NCBI GenBank assembly: GCA_949126835.1
Contig: OX421500.1
Location: 21,985,167-22,049,166 of the forward strand
Direction of reading: 5' to 3'
Length of the DNA stretch: 64,000 bases
Source of the DNA: Anisus vortex
Taxonomy: Eukaryota > Mollusca > Gastropoda > Planorbidae
Positions 47,839 to 60,016 of the stretch are shown piece by piece (within the stretch, counting starts at the first letter, position 1; each line of letters opens with the position of its first letter). A program made the position numbers and the translations under genes. Below the pieces are notes generated by a model that was given only the letters and a program-made list of their open reading frames with translations, had not been told where the DNA came from and made no database searches.

Positions 47839-47943
47839 GAGCCACTGTGAAAAAGGAGGGGTGTTGGGCCCCCATTTTGAAAAAACTATTTGGGGGGAGC
47901 CACTGTGAAAGGGGAGGTGGTTGGGCCCTCATTTTGAAAAAAA
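47839..47943. repeat. 58-bp tandem duplication
   Basis: Two copies of GGGAGCCACTGTGAAA, then GGAGG and TTGGGCCC(C/T)CATTTTGAAAAA, with small differences. It lies inside the long-TIR element. Confidence 0.85.
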
Positions 47944-48304
47944 AAAAGGATTTTTTTAGCAGTTAAAAAAAAATTAAATTTGCAAAGGTTTTATAATTGA
48001 ATTAAATGTTTATTTTATAACCCCCACCTATTTCTGAAAATTATCAACATTTCTATACTTGCCCATGTATGGCAATATATTTGTGTATTACTTCCTGATT
48101 TTGTTAAAGGCAAAAATTATGTCAACATAATTTTTAGTTTAAAATTGAAAAAAAAAGGAATAAAAAAACAAATGGCAGACAGATTTTAAGTTTTTTAATG
48201 TTTGTTTTTCCGAGATTATAAATTATATTAAAAAAATATAATAAACTAGTTTCTATTTAAAATGCTTTAAATCTTAAGTTAACTAGTTTTAGGCCCACAA
48301 ATGA

Positions 48305-48568
48305 TAATAAAATAAAGTAAGTAAAGTACCATTTGGACCAAACAGATCATAGGACTGGTGAAGCAGCGTTCACCAGTTTCTGTGACCAGGGCATTATAAT
48401 GCCCATCCGCCATTACTTTACCTCAACTAGTGTCAGGTACCCAACAGAGCTGGGTAGACTCAGGGGTACCCTTATAAGTCCCGGGAAAAATCCTAGCCCG
48501 CACCATGATTTGTACCCAGAACCGTCGGATCGCCAGTCGAATGCGCTGCAGCTAGGCCACCGTGCATC
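48305..48568 (-). mobile_element. tRNA-derived SINE (family A) nested in the long-TIR element
   Basis: Reverse orientation. The tail AAGTAAGTAAAGTACC is at 48315, then AGATCATAGGACTGGTGAAG, CACCAGTTTCTGTGACC, GTCAGGTACCCAACAGAGCT, a TCCTAGCCCGCACCATGATT block (decayed B box) and the head end CTAGGCCACCGTG near 48565. Its position inside the TIR element dates it after that element's arrival. Confidence 0.85.
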
Positions 48569-49599
48569 ATTATTTCAATATAAAATTAACCATTTTTATT
48601 TATCTATCAGTTTACTTTATTCATAATAATTCACTCAAAATTGAAATTATAATACACTTTTATTTAGGCATGGATGGATTAATTAGTGCACCAGAAGCCG
48701 TAAGCATTTAAAAGATTACCTCTCCCAGACCCCCTCTTTTTAATATTTATTTTGGCATGAAGTTCAAAAATATACTTTTACCATAAGCAGAACCACATAA
48801 CAGTGTGCCATAAGTGTCATGAACAATGATACATTTGTGCAATGTAAAATATTTTTAACACTGTGTTTCATTGGAAGAGTAGGCCTATTCTTTTTAATAA
48901 AAACTATTATATTAAAAACTTTGATGTTATGTTCCCTATACTGAAAACAGCATGCAATTTGACTATTAAATGATTACTTTTCCACAATTTTTTTAATGTT
49001 GTATTTTATGAAATATCAATACAACATTCTTAGAATGTCCATTATTTTATAAAAGTAATGGGCAGAGCTCATCTTATTTTTTTTCCACATGGACAATAAA
49101 CAATTCATGTCTTATCAAATTTTCACCATATGTGATTACATATTTATAGGTTATAATAATCCTTATTTCTTAGTCATTTTTGTCACAGGGACCATGTGAT
49201 TTAATTTTTTTTTGACTATCTTGAAAAAAACAACATAGTGACACAGGTCTTTTTAAACTTTTTATATTAAAATTGTTTCTTCCATTCCCTTTTCATTTCT
49301 ATATGTTCAACTTGAATGCTAGATCCATATGAAAAGCTGAAAAAGGAAAGAAATTTTTTTTTTTTTATTGCATTTTAAATATTTTTTTTTAATATCTGTA
49401 AGTAGCCTAATTGTTAATAATTTATAATATGATATGGGCATATGGCCCTTGCAATAATATTTTTGCATTCCTGTGTAAAAAAAATCCAAAAATAGTAATT
49501 AATTACATTGTCACTATAGTATAAGACCCTTTACTTTATTACCAAAATAATTGCCTATAATATAAGTTCTAGAGCCTATATATTTTAATAGACCTTTAG

Positions 49600-49960
49600 A
49601 CATATTATGTCCCATTTATCTGCCTACTAGTAGTACTAGTGACTATATATATTATATGATAGGCTTATTCATGGCCATATCCATATACACTATTGTTTAA
49701 TTATTGGCTCTATATATAGACTATAGCAATATAGGCCTACTGTACTATACCCTATAGGCCTAGCCTACATATAGATAGTTACTGTTATTACAGTCCTATT
49801 ATAATGCTAATATTGTACAAAACTACGCCTTATCATCGCCTCCCTATATAGGCCACAGGCCTATAGCCCTAGGCTATGCCTATGTATGGCCTATGTATGG
49901 CCTATGCAATGCTATAAAATGACTAGGCCTAGTCATGACTATGACCCTTTTCCTGGCTAT
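49600..49960. repeat. TAGGCCTA / CTATAG-rich low-complexity patch
   Basis: Short palindromic words AGGCCT, CTATAG and TATATA recur irregularly. GCCTATGTATG is tandem at about 49876-49900. A smaller patch of the same words is at 56930-56960. No regular period or coding sense is visible. Confidence 0.6.
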
Positions 49961-50032
49961 ATACAGGGCCGTAATTAGGATTGTAGGCGCCCATGTTTAC
50001 ACATCTATGTGGGGGCCCTGTTCTAAAATTTA

Positions 50033-50049
50033 TGGGGGGGGGGGGGGCC
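50033..50049. repeat. Poly-G tract in the long-TIR element
   Basis: About 15 consecutive G preceded by AATTTAT and followed by CCCTCGTGG. Confidence 0.9.
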
Positions 50050-51552
50050 CTCGTGGCATCGCCCCAGCATTCCATAGGGCCTACCTCAGAAAATTGCTGG
50101 TAATTGACTCGTGTTAAATTCTGTAAAATATATAAATGCATTTTATGTAGCGCTTAGCTTGGTTGGATTAAAGCGCTTAAAATTTTAGGGGATAAATGAA
50201 TTTTATTTTATATATTAAAAAAAAATTCTTTTTGGGATGTGTGGGGGCCCCTGTTCCAATGGAACATGTGGAAAATGCCTAAATACACGATTGGCTATTT
50301 TTTTTATATTTAGTAGGCTATAGACTATAGACTACAGTATTGCTATAGTTTAGGCCTAGTCATATTTCTCTAGTTATAGCCATAGCCCATAAACCTGTGC
50401 CCTATATTACTAGGCCTAACCATGGCTTTTCTAATATACATATACAATACTGAGTCAAAAATAAAACGGAGTATGCTGGTTTGTTGTATTTTTCAGTTTA
50501 TTTATATTGTAAAATGTAATCCTACTTTTTAAAAAATACCACGTGTTTTTTGTAAATTGTTCTAAAAAAAGATATGACCTAAAAACAAAAGTGTGCAAGT
50601 TCTAAAAATAGATTTTATCATCAAAGTTTAAAATATTATTATCTAAAATCTGATCCAAGAAAAAATATTCAAATTGACTTCAGCTAATATATTTATACAT
50701 ACAAAATGGAAAAATTATAATTAAATTTTGTTAGAGTAAATTTGGCGATAAAAATTTTAACCAAAACCATTTTTTTGCTATATGTTATATATAAAAACTT
50801 TGGAAATAAAAAAAACAACTTCTGCTTCAACGGATTTTTATGAAAATTCACATTTTGATGTATTTTAACATGACAAAAACGAATATTTTCATTAAATTTT
50901 GTTAATATTAATAATAAAAAAGTTACACATTCTAATTTAAAAAGTTACAAATTCGCCGACTTACCGATTTTTTTCCGATAAATTCAAAGTAGTTCCAAGT
51001 GAAGAAAAAATAATATTAATAATGTTCAAAATGTCACTAACAAAAATAAAGCACTTTTCTGAGCTAAAATCTTGTAGAAAACAATTAAATATAAAATCTA
51101 ACAGACTATGTGAAATTAGGTCCAAAAAATTTGTGATTCAAATTTTTATGATTTTTGGTAAACAAAAAAAATGGCGGAAGTGGGTTTTATCGAAGTACCT
51201 ACAATCAGTAATAAAAATATTCGCATATAGATCTAACCTTTTAAGTGTGGAGCAAACAAAAAACAACAAAAATTTCCCTATTAAGACGACAGATATATAG
51301 ATAGATAAGCATTTTATGCCGATAAATAGATACATAAGCCTTTATGCCTATTTTAAAGTTTAATAGTCCTATATATGCATGAAAATACGTCCCTTTAAAT
51401 TATTATTATTTATAATTAGTTTAATTTATTATAGAACAAAAAAATGTTTACCTCAATTATTCCATCGCGCCAAACGTCCAGCGCCAAAACGGCTCGCGAA
51501 AACGGCCGGCGCCAAAACGACGGTGCCAAAACGTCACGTACTGTAAATGTAA

Positions 51553-52508
51553 TACAAAGAAAGTGTGAGATAAGAAGACCCCCCCCCCCCCCCCCCCCAA
51601 CTATCTAGTTAAAGCGAGAAATAAAATGGAGAGATAAGTAATGTAATGATGGAAGAATCAAAAAACGAAGTCAACCTTATCTCTTAAAAAATCTTCGCGT
51701 CACACGTTAGTAGAGTTCGCTTGAAACGCTAACAATATATAATTTACAGACTAATGTTTTTATATCAAAAGGCGTTGTTGTTTTGTTTTCAACATATTCA
51801 TACCTCGTTAAGATTTCAACAAGAAAAACAAATGATTGATAGATCTAGTAACATCTTTAACTACGACTTAAACAACAGTAGGGATTATAGGAATAAACAT
51901 GGGCAAGTAACTCTTGTTCTCATCAGAGATTGAGTTATTTCCTTCACTGATAGAAAGCACGTATTACTACATGAAACAAGATGAAATTAAGTTTCTATAA
52001 TTTGGTAAATGAAGCCGAAAAATCGATTCAAGTCACAACGGATAAAATAGAAATTTTAAAAAACTTCAAACAAAGACAAAAGAAAATTGTCTTCAACGAA
52101 TGTTTGTTTTATTTCCTTCATCTCTCAAAATAACAATTTTCTGTTTACCGTAATAGTCAATAGTTTTTTTGTTGTTATGTTTGTGTGTAGAAGAAAACTT
52201 TGAACAATGTTGAACATTGAAACAAATACTACCATCTGTGATTGTCACAGTATTAGATAGTCTTGTAAATAGCCTCTGTTGGGTCGGCACTGTTTCCACT
52301 CTATCAATTTGTTTAGAAAACCACCTGTTGTCTGAATGTGATGTATGGATTTTTTAATGAGATGTTTGTGTCTGTCTACTCAGTGGTTAGTGAATGATAA
52401 ATATTTGTGGGCTGGTGGTTTGGAAGTGAATGTTGTTGTTTGTGAGATCAAAGTTGTAATGACTGGAAATGCTCCGTTTGTCAGGATCAGCTTTTCTTGT
52501 CTTTTATG
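51553..52508. other. No gene recognised; C20 run at 51579-51598
   Basis: A 20-base C run shortly follows the TIR element. The rest is AT-rich and unassigned. Confidence 0.6.
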
Positions 52509-52583
52509 TTACAGACGCTCCTTCTATATAGACGATTACAGCATCCTACGTTTAACCGTGATTTGTGTCTTTGCCCTTATTCC
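52509..52583 (-). mobile_element. Dispersed repeat family B, partial copy
   Basis: Begins TTACAGACGCTCCTTCTATA, then GACGATTACAGCATCCTACG, matching the copies at 7885 and 18070. It is cut off near the hAT end at 52592. Confidence 0.6.
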
Positions 52584-52725
52584 CTCCAGTGCAGGGGTCA
52601 GATAACGTTTTTTTCATACTGGGTACAAAAATGACACAATGACGTGCGCAATGACGTGCGCGGACCGCATAATCATTCTGTTGAATGCTTGCAAGCCAGG
52701 TCAAATGCTCCGGGAAAAGCAGACA

Positions 52726-53172
52726 AACAAATTAAGTTTAGTATTCCATGTAAATCATGCATCAATGGTGCACAGGGCACACACAAATAAAATTAGTATT
52801 CCATGTAAATCATGCATCAATGGTGCACAGGGCACACACAAATTAAGTTTAGTATTCCATGTAAATCATGCATCAATGGTGCACAGGGCACACACAAATA
52901 AAATTAGTATTCCATGTAAATCATGCATCAATGGTGCACAGGGCACACACAAATTAAGTTTAGTATTCCATGTAAATCATGCATCAATGGTGCACAGGGC
53001 ACACACAAATTAAGTTTAGTATTCCATGTAAATCATGCATCAATGGTGCACAGGGCACACACAAATTAAATTAGTATTCCATGTAAATCATGCATCAATG
53101 GTGCACAGGGCACACACAAATTAAATTAGTATTCCATGTAAATCATGCATCAATGGTGCACAGGGCACACAC
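52726..53172. repeat. 54/56-bp minisatellite, eight copies, partly alternating
   Basis: The core is CCATGTAAATCATGCATCAA followed by TGGTGCACAGGGCACACACA. The linkers occur in the order A B A B A A C C, where A is AATTAAGTTTAGTATT, B is AATAAAATTAGTATT and C is AATTAAATTAGTATT. The alternation in the first four copies implies that a dimer was duplicated. Confidence 0.97.
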
Positions 53173-53539
53173 AGAAATGATAACAAAACATATAAAACAT
53201 TTATCAAAGACTACGTTGACAAAATAAGAGTTACATTGGGTGTGCACCTATCTAAATTTCACAAACTAACAGCTAAATGTGGTTAGAGATATTTCTGATA
53301 CATTAGAGTCTGTGAGACGACCTTGTCCACCAAAATTTGTTGACATAAATAACACTAACTGAGGCTGCATTTAATTGTTGCGCTGACAGATGGCGTGACC
53401 TCAGTACTTGAGTCAAGCTCGTAAAAGTATTTTGCAAAATCGAGACATAATTGGGTCTTATCGGAATGTTGGGACAAGAAGGTCCATATATCGGGACGGA
53501 TGGCAACCCTACATCAGACCCTTCCTTACTTCATTTTTT

Positions 53540-54060
53540 GACAAGGTTTGCCCATAGATTAATTTCTTTCAAAAACTGATGCCATACCAGTGGCAGATTT
53601 CTTCAGTTTCGTAAATTCAATATCAGGTAAGCCTTGATAAACTTCAACAAGTTTTTCTTATCTGTTCTTCTCTTTCAACAAGTCATCTGTTTGCAAATCA
53701 ATGAGCTCCAGCTGTAAGTAATCTAGAAGATCATCAAGGTTTCAATGAAACGGATTCAGGAACAGAAATTCACTCTCAATTCTGTCAAGATGTGAATATC
53801 TCTAAAAAAAATTCTTCAAGTCACGATTAATTTTTATTGCAAAATTGAGTTTGACATACATCTTAGGCGATTTTAGGGCAAAACTCTTTAAAACTGTGAA
53901 AATGATAACATTTTACTTCTTCTGATTGTGCTTCAAACAATGAGTGCTTTCTCTGTAATCTCTAACTGATTATGTCAAGATCAAGTTCACTTCATTCTTG
54001 TACAATATGATGTCAAACAGATGCTTATTGAAATCCCGAGATTACAGTTGTTGGTGTTGA
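53540..54060 (-). pseudogene. hAT transposase relic (GTF2IRD2/ZBED-like type)
   Basis: On the minus strand a frame from about 53820 to 53570 keeps RYSHLDRIESEFLFLNPF, then LDDLLDYLQLELIDLQTDD, LLKEKN, LVEVYQGLPDIEFTKLKKSA, then a TYGQTLSK-like remnant of the STYxCEQTFSxMK block after a 1-bp shift near 53545. Several stops interrupt it. Weaker matches extend up to about 54060 (HLFDIILYKNEV). The QLELIDLQ block with a nearby LK is a hallmark of this hAT subgroup. It belongs to a different hAT lineage from the relic at 14200-15460. Not functional. Confidence 0.72.
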
Positions 54061-55783
54061 TTGAGAGCCATTACTTATTACAGTTTGTTCTCAACCTATC
54101 AAAACATCTTGAAACTTGTATAAGGAACCAGAAATGATTAGTCAATGTAATAAGTTTTTCACAGTAAGCAAGGATTTTCCGTTATCAATCAGTGTTACTA
54201 ATCAATATTTGTCAATAAATATATATATATACTTTTCAGTAATAATATTTTTTTCATTGTTTACACTTTTTCTAGCATAATATATGGTCCTCAACGCCCT
54301 CCCGAGGATACTTTGGGGTACCACGTTAAGTTATCAGCTTCATTAAATGATTTAAAAGTTGGCATTCTACAATATCTGTTAGAGTGATTGACACCTACGA
54401 CCATCAACAGTGGAAGTGAGATTAACAGCGATTAATTTAATTCAACGTATTCGTTTCCTCTAAGCCAATTTTGACAGGTTATTATCAGGAACGTTTAAAG
54501 GTTAAATTTTCGCCGTTTGGAGTATATCAAGATAAGACTACAGCTTCTTCCTTTCTTACATAATACAGTCTATGACACGGATATTGGTTGTGTGCCAACA
54601 TAAAACAGCTTTAATTTTACTGGCCGTCTAGATTGGATGCTTTTGTAACTCAACAACAGGTATATCTTTATCAAAGACTCCTCTGTAAACGCTGATGTCA
54701 GTAGAATATGCTACCACGTGGTAAAATAGAATTATGTTACTTCATCAAAGATCTTCTTTTCTTCCATAGATCTAAACTTAAGTTAGTTCGGTTGTCTCTA
54801 ACACCGATACCTCAAAACTTGGAAATGATCCAGAATTAGCTTTTTTTTTTTTTTTTTTTTTGCAAGACAAACCGTTAGAAATTTTTTGCTATGCTCGTGA
54901 TATAATCTAATGCTGTTATTTTTTTGTGACGGTACGCACCGGTACAGCGTACCGGTACCTTTTTCAATGTGAGGAAAAAATATCTTACTTTTCTTGTATT
55001 TTAGCGTTTATTATTAATTTATTATATTATTAATTTGTTAAAATTGAATTATTTTAAAATTGCGCGCTATAAGAATTAAATTATAAAATGCAAAATACTG
55101 CTTTAAAAGTTAGGCAATTCATCACTGAGTACCGGCACCTATTTTTTTTTTTTTTTTAATAAGCACTGCTCGTATGTAAATATCAAATGTTTTGCTGTGC
55201 ATAGATTACCGTGAACTTTTAAGTAATTCTTTTTCACTGCTATAGAATGTTTAATGATTTAAAAATCAATGCATCATTGACTTTTGTTTACTGTGACCCA
55301 GGTAGTCAAATAATATGATTGAAAAGGAGGAGTCACCAGACATGCGCAGACCGAAATAGTCAAGGGCGAAGTCACGAATAAAAAAAACCCAACAAAAAAC
55401 AATGGAATAAGTTCTTAGGCCACTTTATTCTTTTATCTCCAGTGAAACGTAGGACACCCACAACAATACTCCATCGCACTAGATTCGGGGCAGCTTTTTT
55501 TTTCAGTTCACCCCTCGACATGTTGCAGCTCTTGAATTGTTCTTTACAGGATAGTCTCATGATAGTCTTAGACCACCGACCAACCCGTCCCACCTGTTCC
55601 ACTGCAAAACATATCAGGTGATTCCAATGAATAAGTTGGGGTTGTCCTATACATCGACATTAGCACCTTGGCAGTCTGCGTGTCGATGATAACTCGATTT
55701 TTTTAAATGTGTCTTTCAACCTGATCTTCATTAGGGTAATAAGGCAACAGTTAACACATATCTTATCTTATCTTATCTTAGAT
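54061..55783. other. No gene recognised; ACCGGTACC palindromic patch at 54930-54965
   Basis: A T21 run is at 54841-54861. GGTACGCACCGGTACAGCGT followed by ACCGGTACC is nearly self-complementary. A related GAGTACCGGCACCTATTTTT word is at 55126-55145. A (TTATC)n patch ends at 55781. The rest is unassigned AT-rich DNA. Confidence 0.5.
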
Positions 55784-55944
55784 ACTCTATGTTGGCTATT
55801 ATCTATACTCTATGTTGGCTGTTATTAATTCACTATGTTGGCTATAATCAATATTCTATGTTGGCTTTTTTTGAAACTCTATGTTGGCTATTTCCTATAC
55901 TCTATGTTGGCTATAATCTATACTCTATGTTGGCTATGTTACTT
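55784..55944. repeat. 23-bp tandem repeat, seven copies
   Basis: The shared core ACTCTATGTTGGCTAT is followed by 7 variable bases; CTATGTTGG recurs every 23 bp from 55787 to 55925. The 60-codon frame over it is a by-product. Confidence 0.95.
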
Positions 55945-56872
55945 GGAGTTTGTTGGTTAGAATTTGTGTGACTCTACAGACCTCTGAGCCTTGATGCAGA
56001 TAAGTCTTAACGTTATTTTTGTACATTTGTAAGTTGATGATAACAAAGTTATCGGGTTGCAATTATAACATTGAATGCGAAGTCTTTTTTTTAACTATTT
56101 CTTATAAACTTCACAATGTTTTTAATGCTTTAAAGCGATATAGTGTCACTGAGTGTAATCAATATTAACAGGTCAAGAAAAAAAAAAGTATATTTTGTTG
56201 TGAAACAACGGCCGGTTCTTTTCTGTTCCCTGATGTGCAGTGTAATGATTAGAGCTATATTCACAGATGTAAGATACTGATACAACCCTAGCAGTTTTTC
56301 CCCGCATACCACTGGTATACTGCCAATGTGAGATATTCTTATAGTAAGCGTTACTGATGCCATTTCTGTTCAGGAGATTATTGCGATATGACAGACACGA
56401 GAAAGGTTTTATTTCTGGTTCTAGAACTAACATTATTTGTTGTTATCGTGTCACAGTATGGTTTTTACTTCCTTATTATTTAACTAAATTATGTTAATTA
56501 TCTTCAAGAACATGTGATTTGCATAAAATAATACTTTTGGGTTTTCTCCAGACAAATAAAACTGTTATAAATCAACTTGAATACAAGTTAATTCATTTTA
56601 TTAATATGTGTTTTTATTTGTTATGTAGTCTGTGAATTATGAAAACATTAGAAACCAAAAATAATATTTTCATAAAAGCTAATCTGTGTAGACTGCGTTA
56701 TAATAACTGTGCTGGTAATGTTTGTTTTTAGACATCTTTTAACAAAATTAAACTATTCACTCTTCCATAAAAACACTAGCATTAATCTTAAATATTGGAA
56801 TATTGTTTTAGAGATTACTGATTCGGAAAATTAGCTATCTAGAAATGAATACATAAAAACATAACGAAAAAA
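55945..56872. other. No gene recognised
   Basis: AT-rich DNA. Two short minus frames (56130-56433) have no recognisable similarity. Confidence 0.55.
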
Positions 56873-56926
56873 CGGTCGCGCCAAAACGGCGGCGCCCAAA
56901 CGTCCTGCTTCGTAAACCTACATATT
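56873..56926. mobile_element. Solitary end of the long-TIR element family
   Basis: ACGGTCGCGCCAAAACGGCG, then GCGCCCAAACGTCCTGCTTC match the inverted left end of the element at 46886 (reverse complement CGAAGCA, GGACGTTTGGGCG). No partner end is visible upstream. Confidence 0.65.
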
Positions 56927-57462
56927 TATATATAGGCCTATAGGCCTATATATATATAATATACGTAACTAAGAGCATACATACGTATATACATACATGC
57001 ATACACACACACATACGTTTGCACGAACACACATACACATAATACATAATATTCAAAGTATTGCTACATAACAACAGTCATAAAAGCAGAGATATAGACG
57101 AGCCTTTTATAGATACCTAAGTATAGATCACACAAACTTTTATAAAATTTCAAACACAATTCAAAGTTAAATAAAAAATAAAATTCTCTCTCTTACAGCT
57201 ACAGCAGGGACCAAAGTATTTATTGTAGTTAAACTAAAACAACATTAATTTTCTAGGAACGACTAAGTAGTACCTCTGAGCTTGGCTCTACTCTAGGATT
57301 TGTAAGACCTAGACAGATGTCTGAGATCCTGCCCAGTGTCTATACATATAATTATACTCTGTTCTAAGGGATGATGAATGCCGTGCTGGCTAATGTTTCT
57401 ATCAACATTATATGGCTAGTGTCTATGTACGGGAACAGATACGTCAGTACATATGTCTAAGC
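56927..57462. other. No gene recognised; TATA / CACACATA microsatellite patch 56930-57050
   Basis: Irregular TATATA, GGCCTATA and ACACATAC words, then AT-rich DNA. Confidence 0.55.
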
Positions 57463-57765
57463 AAAGACTATGATAAGAGGGATCGCATGCTCTATTTTTA
57501 GAGCTTATGTGTTCTTTTTTTTTACCTGCACAACCAATAAGTCTGTCTTGAACGACCTCTACGCTCCTACGATTGCATTAAAGGTTTCCGCTGTATACAA
57601 CTTTCGATTATAATCTTATTTTTCCATTGACTAAAAATCATCCCGAATTACTAAACCAGAAGTCTAGAGGACTTAGTGCGATCGGAAATTCCGAAACTAA
57701 GTGTTTCAAGTTACCGAATAGCAGAAATATCAAAGCAAGCGGTCCATCTTAAGTAAATGTACATG
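57463..57765 (-). mobile_element. MITE family C, copy 1 (inverted)
   Basis: The left end AAAGACTATGATAAGAGGGA, then TCGCATGCTCTATTTTTAG; the right end CAAAGCAAGCGGTCCATCTT. Over most of its length it is the reverse complement of the copy at 61015-61298 (shared: ATTGCATTAAAGGTTTCCGC, GAAACTAAGTGTTTCAAGTT). Non-coding. It carries an insertion of about 25 bp relative to the other copy. Confidence 0.82.
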
Positions 57766-58112
57766 TTTTTATATAGACTCTCTAGGTCTAACTACATAGC
57801 TGATATTTATCGACCAACACACGAAAAAAAGCCCAAGTCATAAAGTACTACATTCTAGTGTAGGATTCCTTTATTCTTTACTCAATTTGTATTTTACGTT
57901 TTCGTTAGCTGAGGTAATTTGATTTTAGGATTATTTTCCTACAAAACAATACTAACAATGGCAAACACACACGTGCACAAACAGGCATGCCTAGAAGAAA
58001 ACTGATTTGTAGTATTGTTAGGAATTGAGTTTTATGTCCACAGCCCCATTAGGATCTTTTAACAGATCAGCACGCTATTGTTTTTATCACGAACAATGTT
58101 GTTAAAAAGAGA
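57766..58112. other. No gene recognised
   Basis: AT-rich spacer between the MITE and a 20-bp array. Confidence 0.6.
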
Positions 58113-58230
58113 AGGCCATGATTGTATTCTCTAGGCCATGATTGTATTCTCTAGGCCATGATTGTATTCTCTAGGCCATGATTGTATTCTCTAGGCCATG
58201 ATTGTATTCTCTAGGCCATGATTGTATTCT
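58113..58230. repeat. 20-bp tandem repeat, six copies
   Basis: Perfect copies of AGGCCATGATTGTATTCTCT; only the last differs (CTGTGA). Confidence 0.98.
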
Positions 58231-59558
58231 GTGATAGAATTGCTTCTAAAAGATTTTATGGCCCTTGCTATTGTTTTTATCATTATTTCTTTCTTTCCGT
58301 CAAAACTGTGTAAAACTCTTTCACTGTGTTGTTGTTCCGACTCTGAACTCTACATTGTTTTATATGTGGGGGGCTTGTTATAGTTAAAACTGTTATGATT
58401 TTCTTTTGAACCGTGGTTTTATTATCCCTACATGTATACAACATTGTACATTGTGTTATTGTGAGTGTTGGTATTGTCGGAGTATGAACATATCTCTGCT
58501 TTTCTTGCTTTTAAAACCAGTAGTTTAAATTTTGAAAGCTTGAATAGGCGTATTTTTATATCTGGGAGAATTGATACACTTTGAATCGTAGTGTTTATAG
58601 AGTGGAGTATTTCTACCCAATCATTGAATATTGGGGATATAGATACCAATTGTTATTTGTGTGTATTTATCTCAATTTACATTATTTGTAATTAACTTCC
58701 ATTGTTCTGCTATGACTGCTGTGTACCAACAAGTAAAGAATAAAGATGTTAGTTTTTTTTTATCTTTGAACTCTTCTCGGGGTTAGTTCTAATTCTAGAA
58801 TATTCATTTTCTTTTTGTAGATAAGAAAAAATGTATTTTTTTTTATCTAATAAGTTTATTTTTTTATCTTCTTACAAACCATAGTAATTGATATGTTAGT
58901 TTTGAATTAGTGTACTATTGAAGTTGAATTTCGTATGTCATATACTGTTAGTTTCCAAGTATTGGAACACAAAATACTTATTCCCCCCTCTTTTTCTCCC
59001 TACACAAGATTTTGTGGGCGGGGCTTATTTTTCCTTTTCCTTGACTTTTAGTACGAAAGCGAAAGATTCTTGGTAATTTTGGTATTCCGTGTTGACCTCA
59101 AAATTCTCGGAGTGGCTAGGAATGGTTAATTATTTCTGCATGGGGGAGTTCATATTATTTTATTATGAGTTTTGTAATGATACCATTATTTTCACCCCTC
59201 CTAGTAATAGGACTGTCCTCGGCAACACTTTGATAGCATTTAATCATTTGTTTGTCTGAAAGGCAGTGAGTTTCGAGATAATTTCTTTTGTGGATTCTTG
59301 TGTTTGCACTATTTTATTCTAACTGTACATAATAAGCATATGTCATTTTACGTGATAGGAAAGGCGGAATGGATCATCAGTATTCATGATATGCTAATTG
59401 TCTGCAACAAAGTGAACAGGTTAAAGATTGAGTCACTCTGCATGATTAAGTGTGGGCGGCCAGATTGTCTTGGTTAGTGGTGACGGTTGCAATTATAGAA
59501 GACTGGACATACGATCTTAGACAGTTCCTTAGCACATTTTAACTTATCGGATTCTTTC
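58231..59558. other. No gene recognised
   Basis: AT-rich DNA. The GTGGGCGGGGCTTATTTTTC patch at 59013 is slightly GC-richer; no element or frame recognised. Confidence 0.55.
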
Positions 59559-59745
59559 CTATTACTTATAACTGGTTAAATGTACATACAGAATGTTGAG
59601 CATATGTGTGGAATAGTTTGTGTCCTTCAATGTACAACCCTATTACTTATAACTGGTTAAATGTACATACAGAATGTTGAGCATATGTGTGGAATAGTTT
59701 GTGTCCTTCAATGTACAACCCTATTACTTATAACTGGTTAAATGC
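59559..59745. repeat. 81-bp tandem repeat, 2.3 copies
   Basis: CCTATTACTTATAACTGGTT recurs at about 59559, 59640 and 59721, with ACAGAATGTTGAGCATATGT inside each full copy. The two full copies appear identical. Confidence 0.97.
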
Positions 59746-60016
59746 TTATTATTAACTAAGGCTGTTAAAAGTTCTATGGTTTGATTATACAGATCTTATC
59801 CTACATTGCTCAGAAGAAAGGGAAAATACATTTTAAATTATTAAATGTAACCATAACTTATTAGACACGTTTGCATAATTAACGCTGATATCATTGAACG
59901 AATGCTTGGGTTAAATAACAGGTATGCGTGAATAGATGTCGTCAAGTTCCCGCCAGAAGATACGCTGCGATAATCTCTGGAATGTTAAAAATTTTATTGA
60001 TATGGCAGATTTGCAT

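Larger units (their letters stand above)
46886..51543. mobile_element. 4.66-kb long-TIR DNA element (Mutator-like candidate), non-autonomous
   Basis: The left end contains GACGTTTTGGCGCGACCGTT, TTGGCGCGGCCGTTTTCGTG and AGCCGTTTTGGTGCTAGGCG. The right end carries the inverted counterpart (CGCGCCAAACGTCCAGCGCC, AAAACGGCTCGCGAAAACGG, GCCAAAACGTCACGTACTG). Inverted similarity continues inward: CAGTAGGTACTTCGATAAAA at about 47118 against TTTTATCGAAGTACCTAC at 51187. A 9-bp duplication TAAATGTAA flanks it at 46877-46885 and 51544-51552. Long inverted ends plus 9-bp duplications suit Mutator-like elements, but no transposase is recognisable inside, so the superfamily is inference. It contains a SINE, a 58-bp duplication and a TAGGCCTAT-rich patch. 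A lone end of the same family is at 56873. Confidence 0.75.
52592..54060 (-). mobile_element. Decayed hAT element carrying an internal minisatellite
   Basis: A hAT-like terminus CAGGGGTCAGATAACG followed by a T-run and CATACTGGG starts at 52592. GACGTGCGCGGACCGCATAA nearby is also typical of such ends. The 56-bp array (52726-53172) and a minus-strand transposase relic follow. The opposite terminus and target duplication were not found, so the left limit in transposase orientation is uncertain. Confidence 0.6.

Noticed and set aside
49964..50280. Possible hAT MITE starting CAGGGCCGTAATTAGG
   Set aside because: No inverted partner or target duplication found near the expected right end.
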